A stretch of DNA of 7,368 bases, taken from contig JAWXUA010000142.1 in assembly GCA_044433065.1 (NCBI GenBank), forward strand, positions 1 through 7,368, in the 5' to 3' direction. A program made the position numbers and the translations under genes. Position 1 is the stretch's first letter. The number at the start of each line of letters is the position of its first letter. Of the stretch, positions 1 through 5,553 are shown in pieces. Below the pieces are notes generated by a model. That model was not told the origin of the DNA. It saw only the letters and a list, made by a program, of their open reading frames with translations, and did not search any database. This DNA comes from Nitratidesulfovibrio sp044433065 (lineage in GTDB: Bacteria; Desulfobacterota; Desulfovibrionia; Desulfovibrionales; Desulfovibrionaceae).

Positions 1-254
1 GGGTCCCCTTCCCCCAGACCCCCATCCCCTTCCTAAACTTTTTATTTGTGGATGGAAGGGCGGAACGTTGGGTGGAAAATCAGGGCCACACGAGGGAGGA
101 ATTTTTCACTGGCAAGTTCATGTGTTCAGTTTGGAAAGACACCGCGTGGTTCGGTGGCTTCGATTGAACATAATTCACCTGCCTCCATGCGCCGCAAACT
201 ATATTAAAAACCCCTCCCCCCAGCGCAAAAAAACCTCAAAAAACGAGAATCCAT
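1..254. other. Non-coding leader upstream of the PHP gene
   Basis: No convincing gene is visible here; the short open frames have no recognisable protein content. The first 34 bases are an almost pure pyrimidine tract (listed separately as a G-quadruplex motif). CCCTTCC at 27-33 and GGAAGGG at 54-60 form a 7-bp inverted repeat around a T-rich loop, but no T-tract follows, so it is not a clear terminator. A TATATT hexamer at 200-205 could be a -10 box for the downstream gene, but no good -35 sits at the right distance, so no promoter is called. A second C-rich block, CCCCTCCCCCCAG, lies at 211-223. The ribosome site before 255 is weak (GAGAA). Confidence 0.55.
5..29 (-). other. Putative G-quadruplex motif
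   Basis: On the plus strand there are four C-runs: CCCC (5-8), CCCCC (11-15), CCCCC (19-23) and CCCC (26-29), separated by 2, 3 and 2 bases. On the minus strand this is four runs of at least four G with very short loops, a textbook intramolecular G-quadruplex pattern. It is seen directly in the sequence; whether it folds, and what it does, is inference. It lies at the window edge, so its relation to the gene on the left cannot be judged. Confidence 0.6.
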
Positions 255-1451
255 ATGACACAGGGCCCTACCGCGGCCATGCTTGTTCCTGAGCCGGACG
301 AGCAGGATACCGCACTGTTTCAGCGTCTCATTGATACGACTTTGACACAAGAGCATGTGGATGAACTTATAACGCCGCAGTATACGTATGCGGAAGAAAA
401 AGAGTTTTTGGCCATCCATTGGCATCCGCAACATGTGCCGCTGGACTTGGTGAAGCAGCGTTTTGACGCGCTTTTCCCTAATGTGGCTGAAGCGGACAGG
501 CTGATTATCCCCACGGAGCATAATGTCTTGCATGGTTGGGGTGACTATGCTGGTGTTGAAGTGGACTGCGCGGATCATAAAATGAAGCTTAAAGTGCAGT
601 TATTATTGCATTTTAAGGTCGACGCTGTGGGCTGTGTTCGCGAAGAGTTGGGCGATACAGCTGGGGAAGATAAGGGCAAGGCCCATACCCTGCGTACGAT
701 GCTTGATCATACGGCACGGTACCGCACAAAGCAGTTACGGCATTTACTTGAAACAGCAGCCAATCCAGAAGCTCCGCAGCATCAGCATCGGCTTGAGCGT
801 GCGGTGCGCGCTTCAAGTGCCACGCCGCAAATTGTGGATTTTGTGTCCGCACAGGCGCATAAACTATTGCACTTATTGGGTACTGAAGTCGATGCACCAA
901 CTACAGACGAACGCCGTAGTACGCTGCTGCGCGATACCGTAGAGGCGCAACGGGCTACCTTAGGGCCACTCTTTACGGCGCAGGTTCACGCCTATACCAA
1001 GGCTTTGCGCGGCCGTGTGAAAGCTGAGTTTCCATTAGATTTTTTCTATACAGCACAGGAATGCATTGAAGAGGCGCGCGCCCTCGGCGCCATGGTCACC
1101 ATTCCGCATCCTGAGCAATTTTGGCCTATCCTCTTGGCCAACTACGATGCCGACGGTGTAGAAGTCTGGAATCCACAATCCAAAAGGCACACAGATTTTC
1201 TCATTGCCACCATTACTGAAACTAACCGTCGTCGCGCCAAGAGTGGCAAGCGTAAGCCTATCATCGTTACCACAGGTGATGACTGCCATGTGGGTGAAAT
1301 GGTGCAACAGCTCGTCAGCGACCATCAGCGGCCCGTCCGTGAACTTGGCGTGCAAGGTGCATGGTCCGATGACAATACCCTCGAAGCTCTGCATGAAGCT
1401 GGCATCTCACGGCAAAGCATTATGCGCGCCGTGCGCGAGCGCTTGGGGTAG
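255..1451 (+). CDS. PHP-superfamily metal-dependent phosphoesterase-like protein
   Basis: This 398-residue protein has the ordered metal-ligand motifs of the PHP (polymerase and histidinol phosphatase) superfamily: HWH at 55-57 (motif I), PTEHN at 86-90 (motif II), IPHP at 283-286 (motif III) and GDDCH at 341-345 (motif IV, equivalent to the common GSDSH). GVEVWN at 301-306 matches the usual G-x-E-V-x-N strand before the last motif. PHP enzymes bind two or three metal ions and hydrolyse phosphoesters, so this is probably a soluble cytoplasmic hydrolase; the substrate is unknown. About 190 residues, mostly helical and His/Arg/Glu-rich, separate motifs II and III, a larger insert than in small PHP phosphatases. 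No signal peptide or membrane segment is seen. The ATG at 255 has a weak Shine-Dalgarno; Met9 (279) is an alternative. No functional link to the neighbours is evident. The superfamily is fairly sure, the specific role is not. Confidence 0.85.
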   Translation: MTQGPTAAMLVPEPDEQDTALFQRLIDTTLTQEHVDELITPQYTYAEEKEFLAIHWHPQHVPLDLVKQRFDALFPNVAEADRLIIPTEHNVLHGWGDYAGVEVDCADHKMKLKVQLLLHFKVDAVGCVREELGDTAGEDKGKAHTLRTMLDHTARYRTKQLRHLLETAANPEAPQHQHRLERAVRASSATPQIVDFVSAQAHKLLHLLGTEVDAPTTDERRSTLLRDTVEAQRATLGPLFTAQVHAYTKALRGRVKAEFPLDFFYTAQECIEEARALGAMVTIPHPEQFWPILLANYDADGVEVWNPQSKRHTDFLIATITETNRRRAKSGKRKPIIVTTGDDCHVGEMVQQLVSDHQRPVRELGVQGAWSDDNTLEALHEAGISRQSIMRAVRERLG

Positions 1452-1498
1452 GTTGAATAGCTGGGGGAAGGGACAGGATGCGTACAATGACTGTGGCT

Positions 1499-1742
1499 CT
1501 AAGATGGATTGCCACGTCACTCCGCAGAGGGAGCAGTCGTTGAATGTAATGTACGGGCGTCGCTCCTCGCAATGACAAATCTTGACTATAGTAGTTCTTT
1601 CTTTGTCTCTCTGTGTAGATAGTTGAAAACGTATTTATAAAAGAGCTATATGGTCCTTGCACTTGTCATTGCGAGGAGCGACGCCCGTGATTTGTGCTCA
1701 GTGATCGCATCACCTGCGGCGCGACGTGGCAATCCATCTTAG
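1499..1742. repeat. 244-bp symmetric inverted repeat (MITE-like or paired REP-like element)
   Basis: The outer arms 1499-1518 and 1723-1742 are perfect 20-bp reverse complements, and pairing continues inward to 1527/1714 with two mismatches. The inner arms 1553-1578 and 1663-1688 are perfect 26-bp reverse complements. Both pairs share exactly the same centre (between 1620 and 1621), so the two 80-nt arms have equal length around an 84-nt loop. The middle of each arm (25 nt) has drifted apart. Each arm carries TCATTGCGAGGAGCG and GACGTGGCAATCC, which I recognise from memory as a short repeat dispersed in many bacterial genomes. This looks like two head-to-head copies, or one non-coding mobile element. 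There is no T-tract, so it is not a classical terminator, although the transcript of the PHP gene would form a long hairpin. Confidence 0.85.
1623..1652 (+). promoter_or_regulatory. Weak candidate promoter in the loop of the inverted repeat
   Basis: TTGAAA (1623-1628) is followed after 18 bp by TATATG (1647-1652), a fair match to a sigma-70-type promoter, inside the unpaired loop of the 244-bp repeat. A TATAAA at 1636-1641 is an alternative -10 without a matching -35. If active it would read through the right arm toward the amphi-Trp gene. AT-rich loops often give such matches by chance. Confidence 0.2.
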
Positions 1743-1817
1743 GGTTACATGCGAAGGCTTGAACTATCCTCCCCCCAGTCTTCCTAAAACTAAGCACCGC
1801 ATCACCCATCTCAAGGC

Positions 1818-1856
1818 TTGGCATTGCGTGGTGTCCGTGCTAGGTTTGCGTGGTGT
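1818..1856 (+). promoter_or_regulatory. 11-bp direct repeat with 22-bp period, overlapping a weak promoter
   Basis: TTGCGTGGTGT occurs exactly at 1824-1834 and again at 1846-1856. The 22-bp period is about two helical turns, so the copies would face the same side of the DNA, as with tandem operator half-sites. TTGGCA (1818-1823) and TAGGTT (1841-1846), 17 bp apart with a preceding TGC, could be a weak extended -10 promoter overlapping the first repeat. The amphi-Trp start lies 32 bp beyond the second copy. The repeat is seen directly; the regulatory role is inference. Confidence 0.35.
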
Positions 1857-1875
1857 AGAACGTAGATGTTTTTAA

Positions 1876-1883
1876 GTGAGGGG
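1876..1883 (+). promoter_or_regulatory. Ribosome binding site of the amphi-Trp gene
   Basis: GTGAGGGG at 1876-1883 contains GAGG, which lies 7 nt before the ATG at 1889. It supports that start codon. Confidence 0.7.
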
Positions 1884-1888
1884 TTGTT

Positions 1889-2176
1889 ATGAAAAAGAAG
1901 AAACTTAATTTTAATGCGTGTTTGACAGCCAAGGACGCGGCCGATGTTATCAATGCCTTGACTGAGGGCTTGAAGGAACAGCGTTTGCATTTCCAGAAAG
2001 GTGACGAGGACCTTTTGCTTGAGGTCAATGAAGCCGTTAATTTGTCCATTGAGGCAAGGTATAAGGATGGTAAGGCGAAAGTTGTTGTGGAAGCCACTTG
2101 GGATGTGCCACAAAAAGATGATGCCGATGAGGACCAAGGAAAAGAGCAGGGCTCGGGCCTTGCGGACGAGAATTAG
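1889..2176 (+). CDS. Amphi-Trp domain-containing small protein
   Basis: This 95-residue protein starts with MKKKK and then follows the layout of the amphi-Trp domain family: an N-terminal helix-like part (residues 13-36), the segment GDEDLLLEVNEAVNLSIEAR (38-57), and a final amphipathic strand, AKVVVEATWDV (63-73), containing the single conserved-type Trp71. The acidic, Gln/Asp/Glu-rich tail (75-95) looks disordered. The family is small, cytoplasmic and of unknown function, so no role is assigned. A good Shine-Dalgarno supports the ATG. It stands alone, 437 bp after the PHP gene and 95 bp before the helicase start, so it is probably monocistronic or weakly linked to the helicase. Family assignment is by pattern recognition only. 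Confidence 0.8.
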   Translation: MKKKKLNFNACLTAKDAADVINALTEGLKEQRLHFQKGDEDLLLEVNEAVNLSIEARYKDGKAKVVVEATWDVPQKDDADEDQGKEQGSGLADEN

Positions 2177-2223
2177 GGCGCCAAGAGCGTAGATTGTAGT
2201 CTTGTCTTTGTATGAGAAATACG

Positions 2224-2252
2224 TTGTTTATGTAGATATGTATCTATATATT
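2224..2252 (+). promoter_or_regulatory. Candidate promoter with overlapping palindrome before the helicase gene
   Basis: TTGTTT (2224-2229) and TATATT (2247-2252) are 17 bp apart; the -10 is good and the -35 weak. Between them TAGATA (2233-2238) and TATCTA (2241-2246) form a perfect 6-bp inverted repeat around TG, a possible operator immediately abutting the -10. The implied start near 2259 would leave a leader of only about 13 nt, just enough for the Shine-Dalgarno at 2263. AT-rich sequence makes chance matches likely. Confidence 0.3.
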
Positions 2253-2262
2253 GCGTCACATT

Positions 2263-2266
2263 GAGG
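2263..2266 (+). promoter_or_regulatory. Ribosome binding site that fixes the helicase start at 2272
   Basis: GAGG at 2263-2266 lies 5 nt before the ATG at 2272. The longer frame would begin with TTG at 2251, which has no Shine-Dalgarno and would lie on top of the -10-like TATATT. The ATG at 2272 (MSKNPDSV...) is therefore preferred. Confidence 0.7.
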
Positions 2267-2271
2267 TCTCT

Positions 2272-5200
2272 ATGTCAAAGAATCCTGACAGTGTGGCCGA
2301 CTATGTGGCCGCTCTTCTTGCTTCGTCTACGTATGGGCGGCAAGTGGTGCATCATCATGTCATGCCGAGCAAGGACGCGGAGCATGCTGTGAGTCGGCGG
2401 CCTTGGTCAAAGGCCACTGTGGACCTTATGGCTAAGCAGGGTTTACATCTTGCTGCTGATGCTGAAAGTGGCCTGTATGCGCACCAAGCTTTGGCCACGG
2501 ACCATGTCCGCGCTGGGCATGATATTATTGTTGCAACGCCCACAGCGAGCGGCAAGACGTATGTATATAATCTTCCTATTATTGAACACTGGCTTCATGA
2601 TCCAGAAGCTAAAGCTTTATATTTATTTCCTTTAAAGGCCCTTGCTCAAGATCAGCTGGCTACTTTCGAGCGGCTTGTGGATGCTTGGCCTAAGCCTGTT
2701 AAGGGCGCAAATACACGTCTGGATACGAAGGGCGTGAAGACACGCCTTGATACGAATGGCGCAAATACACGTCTTGATACGAATGGCGCAAATACACGCC
2801 TTGATACGAAGGGCGCGAATACACGCCCCGTTGCCGCTATCTATGACGGCGATACAACCCCACATTTCCGCCGTAAAATCCGCAACGCACCACCCACAGT
2901 GCTCATCACCAATCCAGAGATGCTCCACCTTGCACTCTTGCCGCACCACGAGCAATGGACCGAGCTTTTCGCCTCGCTTTCCTATATTGTGGTGGATGAG
3001 GTGCATACCTATCGCGGCGTTTTGGGTGCGCATATGGCCCAAGTCTTCCGCCGTCTTTTGCGCATTTGTCAGCGTTATGGGGCTAAGCCCACCATGATTT
3101 TCTGCTCTGCCACAGTGGGTAATCCGCGTGAACTGGCGAGCAATCTCACAGGTAAAACAGCATCGTCAGAACTTCCCGTCTTGATAGACCAAAGCGGCGC
3201 ACCACAAGGTACGCGGCATTTCCTGATCATAAATCCCGACGATAGCCCGTCCACCATGGCCATCCAGCTCTTGCGCTCGGCCTTAGCCCGTGGTCTTCGG
3301 ACCATTGTGTATTGCCAGTCGCGACGTATGACCGAACTCATCAGTATGTGGGTGAGCCAAAATGCAGGTCCGTACAAAGACCGAATTTCTGCCTATCGCG
3401 CAGGATTTTTGCCCGAAGAGCGGCGGCACATTGAGTCGCGCATGGCTTCTGGGGAGCTTTTGGCCGTGATTTCCACGTCAGCCCTTGAGCTTGGCATCGA
3501 CATTGGTTCTTTAGATTTGTGTATTTTGGTGGGCTATCCGGGTACGGTCATGGCTACCTTGCAACGTGGGGGCCGCGTGGGCCGTGCTCAGCAGGAGTCC
3601 GCGGTGGTGCTTATTGCTGGTGAAGACGCGCTTGATCAATATTTTGTGCGTCATCCTGAGGCGTTATTTACTGCCGCGCCTGAAAATGCGGTGCTCAATC
3701 CTGACAATGCTGTGATTATGGAGCGTCATATTGAGTGTGCCGCGGCTGAAATGCCCTTGCAAGCGTCGGAGCTTGGCACGCCTTGGCTCAGTGGGCATGG
3801 TGCCAAGATAGCCCTTGCTAAGCTTGAGCGCGAAGGGCTTATTTTGCGTTCTGCCGACGGAAAGACTCTTTTTGCATCCCGTAAACGACCGCAACGCCAT
3901 GTGAATTTACGTGGTACGGGGCATTCTTTTACCATCGAATCCGAGGTCCATGGAGACAAGGCAGAACGTTCTGCCGTTGGAACCGTCGAGCGATCTGCCG
4001 TTGGAACCGTCGAGCGTTCCGTCATTGGAACCATTGACGGTCATCGAGCGCAGCGTGAAGTGCACGAGGGCGCGGTCTATGTGCATCGCGGTAAGACGTG
4101 GGTGGTGACGCACTTTGATATGGGCGCGCAAAAAGTTGTGGTCACGCCGCAGAGGGTATCGTGGTTTACGAGGGTTAGAGCGCATAAGACCACGGAGATT
4201 TTGAGCGTTGAATTTGTGCGTGCTGTGCATGGTACATTGATGTATTTCGGACGCTTACGAGTCACTGAAACCGTGACGGGCTATGAAAAACGGAGCAATA
4301 GCGGCAACCGCTTACTTGGTATTGAACCACTCGACATGCCGCCATCGGTCTTTGAAACTGAAGGGCTTTGGTTTGAAATTCCCGAAGCGGCTCAGCATGC
4401 CACAGAAGACGCACTCCTGCATTTTATGGGAAGTATTCATGCTCTCGAGCATGCGGCCATTGGGATTTTGCCCTTACTTGTCATGACGGACCGCAACGAT
4501 TTGGGCGGCATTTCCACGCCCATGCATGCTCAGGTGGGTAAGCCTGCTGTCTTTATTTATGATGGTATGGCTGGCGGTGCAGGTCTGACGCGCGAGGCTT
4601 TTTCTAAGGCTGAGGAACTTTTTCAGCGGACTTACGAAGCCATTGCAGAATGCCCATGCGAGACAGGCTGCCCTGCTTGTGTGCATTCGCCTAAATGTGG
4701 TTCTGGCAATCGCCCTATCGATAAGGCAGGGGCCTTATTTTTATTGCAGAGGATGAAGGAGTGTGTGGCACCTGACATAGATTGTGCCGCGCTCATCCCG
4801 TCTGAAGCTGCCTTGCCTACCACGACCACTGGCGTGGCTCCTTCAGCAATAGATGTAGCTACTCCAGTGCTAGGTATAGCTCCTTCAGCTCCTTCAGCCC
4901 CTTCAGCGTCTTTAAAACCAGTGCCAGAAGTATCCTTACCGAGCTCCTACATGGTGCTTGACGTGGAAACACGGCGTTCGGCGGCTGATGTTGGTGGCTG
5001 GAATAAGGCAGATAAAATGGGTGTGAGCATTGCCGTGCTCTATGACTCCGCAAGCGACACCTTTACGCCCTACGAACAAGACGAACTGCCAGCGCTTTTC
5101 GCTCGACTTCGTACAGCGTCCCTCGTCATTGGCTTCAATATTTCACGTTTTGACTACGCTGTTCTCCAGCCCTTTGCAGCCTATGACTTGCACACCTTAC

Positions 5201-5472
5201 CCACGCTGGACCTTCTTTTGAAAATAAAGGACCGTCTGTCCTATCGCGTTTCTCTCGACAATCTCGGTAAGGCTACCTTTGATAAACCTAAAAGTGCCGA
5301 TGGTTTGCAAGCACTCCAATGGTGGAAAGAAGGGCGACTCGATCTCATTACGAGCTACTGCCAAGATGACGTTGCCCTCACGCGCGACGTCTATCTGCAT
5401 GGCCGCGAGCACGGCTATCTCCTCTTCACCAACAAGGCCGGCAATAAGGTCCGCGTTCCTGTGGATTGGTAG
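2272..5472 (+). CDS. Fused DEVH-box helicase (YprA/MrfA-like) and DEDDy exonuclease (YprB/MrfB-like)
   Basis: This is a 1066-residue superfamily 2 helicase with a C-terminal nuclease. Helicase motifs: I TPTASGKT (89-96), Ia FPLKALAQDQ (119-128), Ib ITNPEML (212-218), II VDEVH (241-245), III CSAT (278-281), IV IVYCQS (345-350), V with ELGIDIG (406-412) and VI QRGGRVGRA (431-439). The MZB/DUF1998-type region carries C794, C796, C800, C803 and C809, a probable metal site. After an Ala/Pro/Ser/Thr-rich linker (about 840-890) comes an RNase H-fold DEDD exonuclease: D897 and E899 in LDVET, D961 in SRFDY, and Y1029-x3-D1033, the DEDDy form. In B. subtilis these parts are separate proteins, MrfA (3'-5' helicase) and MrfB (exonuclease), acting together in repair of mitomycin C damage; the same role is inferred here. 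In-frame tandem repeats interrupt the protein at 145-185, 565-588 and 871-879. It converges on hflX. Confidence 0.9.
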   Translation: MSKNPDSVADYVAALLASSTYGRQVVHHHVMPSKDAEHAVSRRPWSKATVDLMAKQGLHLAADAESGLYAHQALATDHVRAGHDIIVATPTASGKTYVYNLPIIEHWLHDPEAKALYLFPLKALAQDQLATFERLVDAWPKPVKGANTRLDTKGVKTRLDTNGANTRLDTNGANTRLDTKGANTRPVAAIYDGDTTPHFRRKIRNAPPTVLITNPEMLHLALLPHHEQWTELFASLSYIVVDEVHTYRGVLGAHMAQVFRRLLRICQRYGAKPTMIFCSATVGNPRELASNLTGKTASSELPVLIDQSGAPQGTRHFLIINPDDSPSTMAIQLLRSALARGLRTIVYCQSRRMTELISMWVSQNAGPYKDRISAYRAGFLPEERRHIESRMASGELLAVISTSALELGIDIGSLDLCILVGYPGTVMATLQRGGRVGRAQQESAVVLIAGEDALDQYFVRHPEALFTAAPENAVLNPDNAVIMERHIECAAAEMPLQASELGTPWLSGHGAKIALAKLEREGLILRSADGKTLFASRKRPQRHVNLRGTGHSFTIESEVHGDKAERSAVGTVERSAVGTVERSVIGTIDGHRAQREVHEGAVYVHRGKTWVVTHFDMGAQKVVVTPQRVSWFTRVRAHKTTEILSVEFVRAVHGTLMYFGRLRVTETVTGYEKRSNSGNRLLGIEPLDMPPSVFETEGLWFEIPEAAQHATEDALLHFMGSIHALEHAAIGILPLLVMTDRNDLGGISTPMHAQVGKPAVFIYDGMAGGAGLTREAFSKAEELFQRTYEAIAECPCETGCPACVHSPKCGSGNRPIDKAGALFLLQRMKECVAPDIDCAALIPSEAALPTTTTGVAPSAIDVATPVLGIAPSAPSAPSASLKPVPEVSLPSSYMVLDVETRRSAADVGGWNKADKMGVSIAVLYDSASDTFTPYEQDELPALFARLRTASLVIGFNISRFDYAVLQPFAAYDLHTLPTLDLLLKIKDRLSYRVSLDNLGKATFDKPKSADGLQALQWWKEGRLDLITSYCQDDVALTRDVYLHGREHGYLLFTNKAGNKVRVPVDW
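2704..2826 (+). repeat. 27-bp in-frame tandem repeat, 4 copies plus a 15-bp partial
   Basis: Units start at 2704, 2731, 2758, 2785 and 2812 (the last only 15 bp). Each encodes nine residues, consensus GANTRLDTK/N, at protein residues 145-185. Copies differ at only a few bases, so the array is recent or kept uniform. It sits between helicase motifs Ia and Ib, where a long run of hydrophilic repeats should form a surface loop. Copy number could vary between strains by slippage without breaking the frame. Confidence 0.95.
3964..4035 (+). repeat. 24-bp in-frame tandem repeat, 3 copies
   Basis: Units at 3964-3987, 3988-4011 and 4012-4035 each encode eight residues, ERSAVGTV, ERSAVGTV and ERSVIGTI (protein residues 565-588). 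The first two differ at two bases; the third is more diverged. They lie between the helicase core and the Cys-cluster domain, probably in a loop. The sequence is unrelated to the 27-bp array in the same gene. Confidence 0.9.
4879..4905 (+). repeat. 9-bp in-frame tandem repeat in the interdomain linker
   Basis: Three units of GCTCCTTCA (the last GCCCCTTCA) encode APS-APS-APS at residues 870-878. A fourth, separate copy of the same nine bases is at 4837-4845. They form part of the flexible Ala/Pro/Ser/Thr-rich linker joining the helicase and exonuclease modules. Confidence 0.85.
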
Positions 5473-5511
5473 GCTGGCTGGGGAAAAGCTAAGATTGCTG
5501 AGAGTTTATTG

Positions 5512-5551
5512 TAACGTCTGGTATAACGTCTGGTATAACGTCTGGCCTAAC
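5512..5551. repeat. 12-bp tandem repeat between two convergent genes
   Basis: TAACGTCTGGTA occurs at 5512-5523 and 5524-5535, then TAACGTCTGGCC (5536-5547) and a partial TAACG at 5548. It fills the second half of the 81-bp gap between the helicase stop (5470-5472) and the hflX stop (5554-5556 on the minus strand). No GC-rich hairpin with a T-tract is seen in this gap, so no terminator can be named for either gene. Read on the minus strand it is in frame with the end of hflX. Confidence 0.9.
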
Positions 5552-5553
5552 GC

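Larger units (their letters stand above)
1452..1888. other. 437-bp intergenic region holding a long inverted repeat
   Basis: No gene is supported between the PHP and amphi-Trp genes. A frame on the minus strand (1662-1420) and a plus frame running out of the PHP gene to 1575 simply read through the inverted repeat and have no protein character. The region contains a symmetric inverted repeat (1499-1742), flanked by an outer inverted pair, CTGGGGGAAGG (1461-1471) and CCTCCCCCCAG (1768-1778). A pair of 11-bp direct repeats lies nearer the downstream start. The elements are listed separately. Confidence 0.7.

Noticed and set aside
68..292. Short plus-strand frame ahead of the PHP gene
   Set aside because: No recognisable domain and odd composition; it overlaps the start of the PHP gene in another frame.
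1420..1662. 80-codon minus-strand frame through the inverted repeat
   Set aside because: It runs across non-coding repeat sequence and has no protein-like features or ribosome site.
1499..1742. Inverted repeat as an ordinary rho-independent terminator
   Set aside because: The stem-loop is far too long (80-nt arms, 84-nt loop) and no T-tract follows either arm.
2251..2271. TTG at 2251 as an alternative helicase start
   Set aside because: It has no Shine-Dalgarno and overlaps a -10-like box, whereas the ATG at 2272 has GAGG 5 nt upstream.
2704..2826. Regularly spaced repeats that could suggest a CRISPR array
   Set aside because: The 27-bp units are directly adjacent with no spacers, and they are in frame inside a helicase gene.
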